Source of the DNA: Candidatus Sulfotelmatobacter sp.
Lineage (GTDB): Bacteria; Acidobacteriota; Terriglobia; Terriglobales; Acidobacteriaceae
Assembly: GCA_030039195.1 (NCBI GenBank)
Contig: JASHQK010000481.1
Coordinates: forward strand, 1-37,108
Direction: 5' to 3'
DNA: 37,108 nt
A model generated the notes under the pieces. The model ran no database searches and was not told where the DNA came from. It was given only the letters and a program-made list of their open reading frames with translations. Position numbers and translations under genes: made by a program. Of this stretch, positions 23,820 to 34,259 are shown one piece after another; position 1 is the first letter of the stretch; each line of letters opens with the position of its first letter.

Positions 23820-23846
23820 AATGTACTTTATATTACAAAGTACATT
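23820..23846. promoter_or_regulatory. 27-bp palindromic operator at the radical SAM start
   Basis: Arms aatgtacttt (23820-23829) and aaagtacatt (23837-23846) are perfect inverted repeats around a 7-bp AT-rich centre. It lies 2 bp before the minus-strand start codon and covers the likely -10, so a bound repressor would block transcription. The ATGT/ACAT ends recall PadR-type sites; this assignment is a guess. Confidence 0.6.
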
Positions 23847-23893
23847 GTGTCAAATTGCCATGGAAGATGGGAACCGGAGGGCGGCTGCGTGCG

Positions 23894-23899
23894 TATACT
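23894..23899 (+). promoter_or_regulatory. -10 element of the M48 protease gene
   Basis: TATACT lies 22 bp before ATG 23922, leaving a short leader with aaggag at 23911-23916. No good -35 is visible. This gene, unlike several neighbours, has an ordinary ribosome binding site. Confidence 0.45.
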
Positions 23900-23921
23900 A
23901 CGTGCGTTTGAAGGAGAACTT

Positions 23922-25268
23922 ATGCGCCATCGTCTGATCGCAGTCAGCTTTGTCGTCATCTGTATCCTGTCCTGCCTTGCGGCCGCGCTGCAACCAACGC
24001 CCGGCCAGCTGCCGGGCACGGCCATGCCCACGATTACCAGCGTGCCGGCGGGAGCGCAGGCTTCGCCCAACTTTAACGCCGATGCTGCGACGGAGGCTTA
24101 TCTGGCCCTGATCCCGCCGGAGGCCAAAGCCCGTTCCGATGCCTATTTTGAAGGCGGGTACTGGATGATCCTATGGGACTTTCTTTATCTCGCCGTGGTG
24201 ATGCTAATTCTGCTGAACCTGGGCTGGTCGGCAGGGATGCGCAATCTGGCCGAGCGCATTACGCGCTTCAAACCGCTGCAGACGTTGATTTACTGGATTG
24301 AGTACATCGTACTGGTCTCGGTTATGACATTTCCCCTTACGGTGTATGAAGACTACTTCCGCGAGCATAAATACGGCTTGGCGACGCAGACTTTCGGGCC
24401 GTGGATGGTAGATCAGCTGAAGGAATTGGGGGTCGACCTGGTGCTGGGCGGCATTCTGGTGATGGTGCTGTTCGGCGTAGTGCGGCGCCTGTCGCGCAGT
24501 TGGTGGATCTGGGGATCGGCGGTCAGCATCGTCTTCGTCATTTTCCTCGCGCTGATCGAGCCAGTGTATTTGATGCCGATTTTCAACAAGGTGAAGCGAC
24601 TGGACGATCCGAAAGTCACGCAGCCGATTTTGCAGTTGGCGCGGGCGAACGGAATTCCGGCCAAAGACGTCTACGAGATTGATGCTTCGCGGCAGTCGAC
24701 GCGCATGAGCGCCAACGTGAGCGGATTTGGCCAGACCATGCGCATCACGTTAAATGACAATCTGCTGCGGCGCGGATCGCCGGAGGAGATTCAGGCCGTG
24801 ATGGGGCACGAGATGGGGCACTATGTGCTCGATCACGTGTACAACGGCATTCTGTTTTTCTCGGTGGTGATCGTGATTTTCTTTGCGCTGCTGCGCTGGG
24901 CACTGGAATGGACGCGGGCGCGATGGGGCGAAAAGTGGCGGATTCGCGGCATCGGCGATACGGCCGTGCTGCCACTCGTGGTGCTGTTGGGATCGATTTT
25001 CTTCTTCGCGATGACCCCGGTACTCAATACCTTTACGCGCACGCAGGAGCATGAGGCCGACATGTTCGGCCTGAACGCCAGCCGCCAGCCCGATGGTTTC
25101 GCGCAGGCGGCGATTCACCTGGGGGAATATCGCAAGATGAGCCCGGGGACGGTGGAAGAATGGGTTTTCTTCGATCATCCGAGTGGAAGACATCGCATTC
25201 ACGATGCCATGGTGTGGAAGGCGCAAAATCTGAATCTGCCTCAGCCGCAGGGGACGGGAACGCCGTAG
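23922..25268 (+). CDS. M48 family metallopeptidase (Ste24/CAAX protease 1-like)
   Basis: A 448-residue membrane protease. A signal or first membrane segment (residues 5-23) is followed by segments near 83-102, 122-140, 170-187, 198-217, 308-325 and 346-364. GHEMGHYVLDHVY has the zinc site HExxH at 296-300, and EHEAD at 376-380 supplies the third ligand Glu376. Prokaryotic Ste24-like M48 proteins act in membrane protein quality control or maturation; the substrate is unknown. ATG 23922 has aaggag 5 nt upstream. It is divergent from the radical SAM gene and may share its control region. Confidence 0.92.
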   Translation: MRHRLIAVSFVVICILSCLAAALQPTPGQLPGTAMPTITSVPAGAQASPNFNADAATEAYLALIPPEAKARSDAYFEGGYWMILWDFLYLAVVMLILLNLGWSAGMRNLAERITRFKPLQTLIYWIEYIVLVSVMTFPLTVYEDYFREHKYGLATQTFGPWMVDQLKELGVDLVLGGILVMVLFGVVRRLSRSWWIWGSAVSIVFVIFLALIEPVYLMPIFNKVKRLDDPKVTQPILQLARANGIPAKDVYEIDASRQSTRMSANVSGFGQTMRITLNDNLLRRGSPEEIQAVMGHEMGHYVLDHVYNGILFFSVVIVIFFALLRWALEWTRARWGEKWRIRGIGDTAVLPLVVLLGSIFFFAMTPVLNTFTRTQEHEADMFGLNASRQPDGFAQAAIHLGEYRKMSPGTVEEWVFFDHPSGRHRIHDAMVWKAQNLNLPQPQGTGTP

Positions 25269-25312
25269 AAGATTGGGGAGTCGCGGACGGGCATGCGACT
25301 CAAGGCTTAGCT

Positions 25313-25351
25313 GCGGAGCTTCGCTCCGCCGGACAGCCGGGGCGGCTGGCC
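25313..25351. repeat. Double-hairpin repeat (family D), second copy
   Basis: Hairpin gcggagc/gctccgc (25313-25329) is next to ggacagccg/cggctggcc (25331-25351, one mismatch). It is the same two-hairpin pattern as 17728-17766 in reversed order. It lies between the convergent M48 and katG genes. Confidence 0.7.
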
Positions 25352-25373
25352 CTGCAAGTCCATCTTGCTATTA

Positions 25374-25407
25374 GAAAAAACGGACTGGAGAGGCCCCCTC
25401 CAGTCCG
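25374..25407 (-). terminator. Rho-independent terminator of katG
   Basis: On the minus strand a 10-bp stem (25398-25407 with 25381-25390, loop of 7) is followed by six T residues (A-run at 25375-25380). It lies 27 bp after the katG stop codon. Confidence 0.88.
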
Positions 25408-25433
25408 CCATGATTTCTCCTGCCGAATCGCTT

Positions 25434-28201
<2,768 letters not shown>

Positions 28202-28209
28202 GGGAGAGG

Positions 28210-28215
28210 GTTATA
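28210..28215 (-). promoter_or_regulatory. -10 element before perR
   Basis: Minus-strand TATAAC ends 8 nt before the perR ATG, with no Shine-Dalgarno between them, as at gatB and the KdsC-like gene. The PerR box lies just upstream. Confidence 0.5.
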
Positions 28216-28228
28216 GCTTATTACTGAA

Positions 28229-28243
28229 TAATAATGATTATAA
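28229..28243 (-). promoter_or_regulatory. PerR box
   Basis: The minus strand reads TTATAATCATTATTA, matching the Per box TTATAATNATTATAA at all but one position. It is 28 bp upstream of the perR ATG, covering the -35 region of the presumed perR-katG promoter. A further inverted repeat, ttatta/taataa (28218-28234), overlaps it. Confidence 0.8.
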
Positions 28244-28336
28244 AAGGCAGGAGGATGATGTCAAGCGCTGCGAAGACTGAACCCCAGTCAACTTAGCTCA
28301 AGGCGATGCAGCACATCCGCGACACGAGCATTCCGG

Positions 28337-28342
28337 TACACT
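28337..28342 (+). promoter_or_regulatory. -10-like element before rlmB
   Basis: TACACT ends 9 nt before the rlmB ATG at 28352. There is no Shine-Dalgarno, again suggesting a leaderless or near-leaderless mRNA. Confidence 0.4.
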
Positions 28343-28351
28343 GATACATTC

Positions 28352-29110
28352 ATGCACTGCATCTACGGCATCAACGCGGTCAGTGAAGCGCTGAAGGCGC
28401 GCGGGCGGGCGTTTGAGTGGGTGGGCATGGCGAAGGAGCGGCACGACCTGCGCCTGCAGCGGCTCATCGAAGATTGCCGGCGCTTGAGCGTGCCGGTGCG
28501 CTTCATGCAGCGCACAGAACTCGACCGGATCGCCGGAGATGCCGCGCATCAGGGAGTGGTCGCGGTCACGTCGGCCAAGCAATACAACGATCTCGAGGAT
28601 GTGATCGAGGCGAAACGCGGACAATATTCTCTGATCGTTGTGCTCGATGGCGTGGAGGATCCGCACAATCTGGGTGCGATTTTGCGCACAGCTGATGCAG
28701 CCGGAGCCGATGGCGTGGTGATTCCCGAGCGTCGTGCTGCGGGTGTGACCGGAACGGTGGCGAAGGTCTCGGCCGGAGCCAGCGAGCATTTGCCGATCGC
28801 GAAAGTCACGAACATCGCACGAACGGTAGAAGAGTTGAAGGACCGCAACATATGGACCGTCGGCCTCGACGAGCACGGCACGCAAAGCTATGACGCTCTC
28901 GACTACAAAATGGATTGTGCGGTCGTGCTGGGCGCCGAAGGCAAGGGATTGCACGACTTGGTGAAAAAGAAGTGCGACTTTCTGGTTTCGATCCCGATGC
29001 TCGGCAAAGTGCCGTCGCTGAATGTTTCCGTGGCTGCGGCTGCAGTTTTGTACGAGATTGTGCGGCAGCGGCGCGCGAATCAGGCAGTCAAATCCAGAAT
29101 AGTTCCGTGA
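28352..29110 (+). CDS. rlmB: 23S rRNA 2'-O-ribose guanosine methyltransferase (RlmB type)
   Basis: A 252-residue SpoU/TrmH-family enzyme. An N-terminal substrate-binding domain (YGINAVSEAL, then AHQGVVAV) precedes the knotted SPOUT domain. The latter has motif 1 LDGVEDPHNLGAILRTADAAG, motif 2 VVLGAEGKGL and motif 3 IPMLGKVPSLNVSVAAA. E. coli RlmB methylates G2251 of 23S rRNA; other TrmH relatives modify tRNA, so the exact target is inferred. The stop codon overlaps the next start by one base (TGATG), so the two are probably coupled. Confidence 0.93.
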   Translation: MHCIYGINAVSEALKARGRAFEWVGMAKERHDLRLQRLIEDCRRLSVPVRFMQRTELDRIAGDAAHQGVVAVTSAKQYNDLEDVIEAKRGQYSLIVVLDGVEDPHNLGAILRTADAAGADGVVIPERRAAGVTGTVAKVSAGASEHLPIAKVTNIARTVEELKDRNIWTVGLDEHGTQSYDALDYKMDCAVVLGAEGKGLHDLVKKKCDFLVSIPMLGKVPSLNVSVAAAAVLYEIVRQRRANQAVKSRIVP

Positions 29111-30837
29111 TGAAGTTTCCCATTCGAATCTCCAGCATCCTTTGCATCGCCTGTCTTTACGTGGCAAGTTGTTCTGCCCTCGATCGCGAAGCATTTACCT
29201 TTACAAATTACGATCTGCATGTGCGGCTCGAACCGGAGCAGCAAAGGATCGGCGTACGCGGCAAGATCACTCTGCGCAACGATTCCTCCAGTCCACAGAA
29301 GCTTGCTGTTCTACAGATTTCGTCCTCGCTCGATTGGCGGTCGATCACGATCGGCGGCAAGGCTCCGCAGTTCGTACTGCACCCCTACGCGTCTGACATC
29401 GATCACACCGGCGCGCTTTCCGAAGCGATTGTGACTTTGCCGCAGGACATTGCGCCACACGGCAGCGTGGATTTGGAGATCGGTTATGAAGGAGTAATCC
29501 CGCTTGATACGACGCGGTTGACGCGCATCGGCACGCCGGAAGACGCGGCCCAGAGCGCAGACTGGGATCAGATCAGCGCGAATTTCACGGCGGTGCGCGG
29601 GATTGGATACGTGGCGTGGTATCCGATTGCGACCGAATCGGCGAATCTGTCGGAGGACGACAGCCTGGATCAGATTCTGGGCCGGTGGAAGCAGCGGGAA
29701 GCAGGGGCGATGATGACGGCCGCCTTCGAGAATGAGGACCAGGCAAGCAACGGAGCGGAGCGGGTGATCTGCGGCGCACAGGAAATGCAGGGCACGACTA
29801 GTGACGGTGCTCCCAAGGTGCCGTTCTGGCAATGCAACTACGACGATATTTCGCAGTCCACGCCCACGTTTGTAAGGGCGAATTACGGAGTTGTGAATCG
29901 CCCGTCGATAACGGTTTTCAACTTGCCGACGCATGCGGTCGCGGCTGAGAGCTATGCCGACGCGGCGGAGAAAGCTGTTTCAGTAGTCACGGATTGCTTC
30001 GGCACTCCGCGCGAGAAAGCGCAAACCGTCGACCTTCAGGATCCTGATGCCGCGCCTTTCGAGAGCGGGTCGCTGCTGCTAACGCCGCTGGCCAGCATCG
30101 ATGCCCAGTCAAGCGGGCTGGCTGCGGCGCATCAATTGACGCACGCGGCCTTCGTATCGTTTCGTCCGTGGATCGAGGAGGGGCTGGCGCATTTTACGCA
30201 GGCCCTCTACGTGGAACGGGGTAAGGGCCTCCAGGCTGTGCTCGACTACATGGCGGCGCACCGTGCCGCGCTGGTTCAGATCGAGAACTCAACTGCGGTC
30301 ACCGAGGGAGCTGATCAGACAAAGCAGTCGCTCGTGAACACGACGAATGAAGAACTGTATCGCAGCAAGGCGATGAGCGTGTGGTGGATGCTGCGCGACA
30401 TGGTGGGTGACGCGGCACTGAAGAAAGCTTTGGCGCAATATCGTGCCGGGCAGGATAAGGACCCTTCGTACATGCAAAGACTCATCCAGGCCCAGACGCA
30501 GCGCGATCTGCAGTGGTTTTTCGATGATTGGGTTTACCGCGACCGCGGATTGCCCGATTTCAAGGTCGAGTCTGCCTTCGCGAGCAAAACTGTGCACGGA
30601 ACGTTCATGGTCACCATCACGATCGGCAACCCGGGATGGGCTGGTGCCGAAGTGCCTGTGACCGTGAAGTTCGCCACTGGGGAAATCGCCACGAGACTGG
30701 AAGTACGCGGGAAAAGTCGAGCGACGACCCGCGTAGAAACTCCGATGGCACCGGAGGAGATCGTCGTAAACGACGGCAGCGTGCCCGAAGGCGATGTCTC
30801 GAACAACAAGTTCGAGTTTAAGACGCCGGAGAATTAG
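29110..30837 (+). CDS. Gluzincin-like lipoprotein with altered zinc motif
   Basis: A 575-residue protein. The signal peptide ends in the lipobox VASC (residues 18-21), so an outer-surface or periplasmic lipoprotein is predicted. The N-terminal half resembles the beta-domain of M1 aminopeptidases (TNYDLHVRLEPEQQRIGVRGKITLRNDS). The expected HExxH is HQLTH at 341-345, followed by WIEEGLAHF at 354-362. The zinc ligands His341, His345 and Glu357 remain, but the catalytic Glu is Gln342. The C-terminus contains a helical region and a beta-sandwich-like end (KVESAFASKTVHGTFMVTITIGNPG). It is coupled to rlmB with no clear functional link. Probably a pseudo-peptidase; activity cannot be judged from sequence alone. 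Confidence 0.8.
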   Translation: MKFPIRISSILCIACLYVASCSALDREAFTFTNYDLHVRLEPEQQRIGVRGKITLRNDSSSPQKLAVLQISSSLDWRSITIGGKAPQFVLHPYASDIDHTGALSEAIVTLPQDIAPHGSVDLEIGYEGVIPLDTTRLTRIGTPEDAAQSADWDQISANFTAVRGIGYVAWYPIATESANLSEDDSLDQILGRWKQREAGAMMTAAFENEDQASNGAERVICGAQEMQGTTSDGAPKVPFWQCNYDDISQSTPTFVRANYGVVNRPSITVFNLPTHAVAAESYADAAEKAVSVVTDCFGTPREKAQTVDLQDPDAAPFESGSLLLTPLASIDAQSSGLAAAHQLTHAAFVSFRPWIEEGLAHFTQALYVERGKGLQAVLDYMAAHRAALVQIENSTAVTEGADQTKQSLVNTTNEELYRSKAMSVWWMLRDMVGDAALKKALAQYRAGQDKDPSYMQRLIQAQTQRDLQWFFDDWVYRDRGLPDFKVESAFASKTVHGTFMVTITIGNPGWAGAEVPVTVKFATGEIATRLEVRGKSRATTRVETPMAPEEIVVNDGSVPEGDVSNNKFEFKTPEN

Positions 30838-30840
30838 CCT

Positions 30841-31060
30841 CACCACCCAGGCACGGAGTCATCGTGAAAGACCAACGAATGTTCCGCAAAATTCTGGCTG
30901 GATGCCTAAAGGCCTGATTGCCGGTCCGATCGTTAGCGCCGCAGTCTTCCCTGCCGCAATCTCCCCGGCTGCAATCTTCGTCGCACGCGGTCTATTGGAT
31001 TGTGGATCTGCCGCACGGTCAAGTTGTTTTCTTCCTCCGTGCCTCCTTGTCTCTGTGGTA
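30841..31060. repeat. Palindrome-ended intergenic repeat (family B)
   Basis: The left end holds caggcacggagtc (30848-30860) and the right end cctccgtgcctcc (31034-31046), partly inverted. The minus strand reads TTETRRHGG. Inside, the gcaatc motif occurs with variants in quick succession (about 30957-30977). It occupies the gap between the lipoprotein and the beta-CASP gene. Confidence 0.65.
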
Positions 31061-31086
31061 GCTTGATGATTTCGGTGGAGGGGACT

Positions 31087-32517
31087 TTGGCTTACATCCA
31101 GTTTCTTGGCGCGGCAGGGACGGTAACGGGATCGAAACACCTGATTAACACCGGCGACGGCTCGGCGACGAGCGGCTTTAAGGTTCTGATCGATTGCGGA
31201 TTGTTTCAGGGCCAGAAAGACTGGCGGGAGCGCAACTGGCGCGACACACCGGTACCGGCGAAAGAAATTGATGCGGTCATTTTGACGCACGCGCACCTCG
31301 ATCACTGCGGATGGATTCCACGGCTGGTGAAAGAAGGATTTCGCGGGCCGATTTATGCGACGCCGCCGACGATTGACTTGTGCGGAATCATCCTGCCCGA
31401 TTCCGGCCACCTGCAGGAAGAAGACGCGAACTTCTATAACAAGACGAAGAAGTCGAAGCATGATCCCGCGCTGCCGTTATATACGTTCGAAGAAGCGCAA
31501 AATTCATTGCAGTATTTCAAGCCAGTGCAAGTCGGCGAGACGAATGAGCTTTCGCCGGAGATTTCCTTCCGCTTTGTTCGCGCTGCGCACATTCTCGGTT
31601 CGTGCATGGCAGAAATCTCTCTGAAGGAAAACGGCACGATGCGGCGCTTGCTGTTCACCGGTGACATCGGTCGCGTGCATGATCACGCGGTTGCGCCCGG
31701 CAAAGTGGTGCACTCAGGGCCGCAGGAAGGCGAGACGGCCGATGTGGTGGTGATGGAATCGACTTACGGGAACCGCGTGCATCCCAAGGAAGATCCTTTG
31801 CCCGAACTGGCCTCGCTGATCACAGCGACAGTCAAACGCGGGGGCAGCGTGGTGGTACCGGCATTTGCCATCGAACGCACGCAGAAATTTGTTTTCATTC
31901 TGAAGCATCTCATGGAGTCGGGCGAGATTCCGCGCTTGCCGGTGTTTTGCGACAGCCCCATGGCGATCAAGGCGGTCGAAATCTTTCTGAAGCACGACGA
32001 GGAATACAGCGAGGAAACGCGCGAGATGATCCGCCGCTACGGTTCGCCGCTCAAGTGGCCGGGGTTCACGTTCGCGTTGACGCCCGAAGATTCGAAAGAG
32101 ATCAACGACGTGCGTACGCCGGCGGTCATTATTTCGTCGAGCGGCATGGTGACGGGCGGGCGGATTCTGCATCATCTGGCGCTGCGGTTGCCGGAACCGA
32201 TGAATTTGGTGCTGTTTATCGGATTTCAGGCGCCGGGCACGCGCGGCTTCACCATCAAAAGCAAAGCGGACGACGTGAAAATCTTTGGAGATTATGTTCC
32301 TATCCGGGCGCAGGTTGCGGCGCTCGAGCAGTTCAGCGATCACGCTGATCCACCCGAATTGTTGCAGTGGCTGCGAACGTTCCGCAGCCAGCCCACAACC
32401 ACATATCTGGTGCACGGGGAGCCGGATGCCGCGGCGCAGTTGCGCGAGGTGATGAATCAAGAGTTGGGATGGAATGTCGAGATCGCGCAATATCGGGAGA
32501 AAGTGGAAATAGGCTGA
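31087..32517 (+). CDS. MBL-fold beta-CASP ribonuclease-like protein
   Basis: A 476-residue metallo-beta-lactamase-fold nuclease. YIQFLGAAGTVTGSKHL at the start is typical of the TTHA0252/CPSF-like group. ILTHAHLDHCGWIPRL has the HxHxDH zinc motif. VVMESTYGNRVH, SSSGMVTGGRILHHL (beta-CASP) and QFSDHADPPELLQWL (final zinc ligands) complete the set. Relatives are endo- or exoribonucleases in RNA processing; the substrate is inferred. Start TTG 31087 was chosen because ggagg lies 5 nt upstream and the family N-terminus follows; an in-frame ATG at 31066 sits at the end of the repeat and lacks a ribosome site. Confidence 0.92.
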   Translation: MAYIQFLGAAGTVTGSKHLINTGDGSATSGFKVLIDCGLFQGQKDWRERNWRDTPVPAKEIDAVILTHAHLDHCGWIPRLVKEGFRGPIYATPPTIDLCGIILPDSGHLQEEDANFYNKTKKSKHDPALPLYTFEEAQNSLQYFKPVQVGETNELSPEISFRFVRAAHILGSCMAEISLKENGTMRRLLFTGDIGRVHDHAVAPGKVVHSGPQEGETADVVVMESTYGNRVHPKEDPLPELASLITATVKRGGSVVVPAFAIERTQKFVFILKHLMESGEIPRLPVFCDSPMAIKAVEIFLKHDEEYSEETREMIRRYGSPLKWPGFTFALTPEDSKEINDVRTPAVIISSSGMVTGGRILHHLALRLPEPMNLVLFIGFQAPGTRGFTIKSKADDVKIFGDYVPIRAQVAALEQFSDHADPPELLQWLRTFRSQPTTTYLVHGEPDAAAQLREVMNQELGWNVEIAQYREKVEIG

Positions 32518-32591
32518 TGGCAGCTTGATTGGTTGCCAAAAGTTTTATTGCGCTCTTCGCGCTCAGCTGTCACACCGGCACGCGAAAAGCG

Positions 32592-32620
32592 CGACCCCGG
32601 ACGAGGGCGTCCGGGCTCCA
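32592..32620. repeat. Lone end of the family C element
   Basis: cgaccccggacgagggcgtc and the following ccgggctccac match the right end of the 22124-22272 element with few changes. No partner end was found nearby. Confidence 0.5.
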
Positions 32621-32637
32621 CTTATCGTGCGCAATGC

Positions 32638-32643
32638 TAAAAT
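32638..32643 (+). promoter_or_regulatory. -10-like element before the KdsC-like gene
   Basis: TAAAAT ends 8 nt before ATG 32652. No Shine-Dalgarno is present. It matches the other close -10/start pairs in this window. Confidence 0.45.
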
Positions 32644-32651
32644 TTCGCACG

Positions 32652-33287
32652 ATGCGAAGGAAAACATCTGCGCAAGCTCGCGCTCGCAAGATCAAGCTGC
32701 TTTTGTTCGATGTAGATGGCGTGATGACCGACGGCAAACTATTCGTTTTTCCTGCGCCGGCGGATACCCGGCAGAGCATTCTGGAGCAATCGGCGGAGCA
32801 CGGCGGCGAAGGCGGATTCGGATTTCACAGTCAGAGTCTGATCGAAGCCAAAGGATTTCACGCGCACGACGGCACCTCGATCTCGCTGGCTCGCCTGGCG
32901 GGCATCAAGGCTGGATTGATTACAAAACGAATCTCGGAGACGGTCGCGCTGCGCGCACGGGATCTCAAACTCGAATTTGTGCGCCAGGGAATTCAGGACA
33001 AACGCACGTATTTCGACGAAATTGTCCGCGAAGCCGGACTTCGTCATGAGGAGGTTGCATTCGTCGGGGACGACGTGATCGATCTTCCCGCGATGCGTGC
33101 CGGCGGCCTCGCGATCGCGGTGAAGAACGCCCGGGCTGAAGTAAAGAAGGAAGCTCACTATGTGACCCCGCACTGCGGCGGGGACGGGGCGATACGCGAC
33201 GCGGTCGAATTCATTCTGAAAGCGCAGGGGAAGTGGAAAGCCGTGGTCGAGGCCTACATTAGCGAGCGCAGCCCGACGCCGCAATAG
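32652..33287 (+). CDS. KdsC-like HAD phosphatase (Kdo-8-phosphate phosphatase family)
   Basis: A 211-residue HAD hydrolase of the small, capless type. KLLLFDVDGVMTDG has the nucleophile Asp pair (DVDG), and EVAFVGDDVIDLPAM the metal-binding Asp residues. LITKR stands in for the Thr/Ser motif II. Family members make Kdo from Kdo-8-phosphate, which would feed waaA. An insert of about 30 residues (PAPADTRQSILEQSAEHGGE and following) lies between the first motif and FHAHDG, absent from E. coli KdsC. ATG 32652 was chosen over 32634 and 32529 because the -10 lies between them. The exact substrate is uncertain. Confidence 0.85.
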   Translation: MRRKTSAQARARKIKLLLFDVDGVMTDGKLFVFPAPADTRQSILEQSAEHGGEGGFGFHSQSLIEAKGFHAHDGTSISLARLAGIKAGLITKRISETVALRARDLKLEFVRQGIQDKRTYFDEIVREAGLRHEEVAFVGDDVIDLPAMRAGGLAIAVKNARAEVKKEAHYVTPHCGGDGAIRDAVEFILKAQGKWKAVVEAYISERSPTPQ

Positions 33288-33396
33288 TCTCCCAAGAATA
33301 CTCGAGCGAAAAATGCCCCCCCGGGCGCTCGGGGCGCCATGTTACCGTGGTGCGTCGAGTCGTCCGGTGTTTCAGGATTTTTCGATTTATCTCGTT

Positions 33397-33402
33397 TAGA
33401 AT
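33397..33402 (+). promoter_or_regulatory. -10-like element before GTG 33409
   Basis: TAGAAT ends 6 nt before the GTG start. There is no Shine-Dalgarno. This is another candidate leaderless start. Confidence 0.4.
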
Positions 33403-33408
33403 TTCGCC

Positions 33409-34179
33409 GTGCTCAAATCAGGGATTGCCCTTCTGTCGTTGTCGGTTGTCGGGCTGCTGCCGGTTCAGAAAATCCGAGCGCAGGAGCAACCGGCGAATGC
33501 GCCTTCCACTCAGCCGCAGGTGCAAGTTCACATGCTGAATGTGTGCACGCCGCCGGCGGAAGACCAGAGAGAAATCTCCGCTGCGCTGGCGCGCATTCCA
33601 AAACAGCCTTTGTTTGGTACGGATTTTGAAGTTTCCCGCGGACGCTCCACTTTGACGGACATGCCGAGTTTCCTGCGGCCGGGCCCGAATCCTCCGCCGG
33701 CTGGACAGCCGCCGGTGGCCAGTTATGTCCGGGTGCGGCGCGAGTTCGCGGTGCAGGCGCTGTTTGCGAGTTTGCAATATTCCTTCAGCAACGACGGCCA
33801 GAACATGATCGAAACGCTGGTAATGCACGTGCGCGACCCCAAGGATCTGATGGAAGTCTCGATCGAAGACAGCGCCTCAGCAGTCACGAGTGCGGAGGCG
33901 ATGCTGACGGCGAATACTCCGGCGAGCCGGATTCGGCTGGAGCGGTTCGGGAAACCGTCGGTCGTGCTGGCCCGCTGCACCGGCAGCGAGGGTGGTCCAC
34001 CGCCGGATCAGAGCGCGTACGAGCCTATGTTTCAAAGCGCGTCGGATGTATTGCAGAATTATCGCCACCTGCTCGGTGTGCGGACGCTCGTGCCCCAGGA
34101 ATTGGCTAGCATCGCCGGTATCTCAAAACCGAAGGCCGCAGCGAAATCCAACAGCGCGAAATCCGCGGCAAAGCAGTAG
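33409..34179 (+). CDS. Secreted protein of unknown function
   Basis: A 256-residue protein from GTG 33409. A signal peptide (residues 1 to about 24, ending IRAQE) is followed by a Pro/Gln-rich linker and one main domain (about 38-225) containing HMLNVCTPPAEDQREISAALARIP and FEVSRGRSTL. The C-terminus is Lys/Ala/Ser-rich. No catalytic motif was seen. Two Cys residues (about 46 and 188) could form a disulfide. It follows the KdsC-like gene after a GC-rich spacer with small hairpins (about 33315-33340). I do not recognise the family. Confidence 0.7.
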   Translation: MLKSGIALLSLSVVGLLPVQKIRAQEQPANAPSTQPQVQVHMLNVCTPPAEDQREISAALARIPKQPLFGTDFEVSRGRSTLTDMPSFLRPGPNPPPAGQPPVASYVRVRREFAVQALFASLQYSFSNDGQNMIETLVMHVRDPKDLMEVSIEDSASAVTSAEAMLTANTPASRIRLERFGKPSVVLARCTGSEGGPPPDQSAYEPMFQSASDVLQNYRHLLGVRTLVPQELASIAGISKPKAAAKSNSAKSAAKQ

Positions 34180-34259
34180 AATGCTCGTTCACAGTTCAGA
34201 ATAGCGGCTGTGCATCGAAAGTTCGAATCGGCCATCTAATCGGCAAAGAACAATCATCA

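Noticed and set aside
30859-31461. A 200-residue minus-strand frame
   Set aside because: Half of it translates repeat family B and the rest is antisense to the beta-CASP nuclease.
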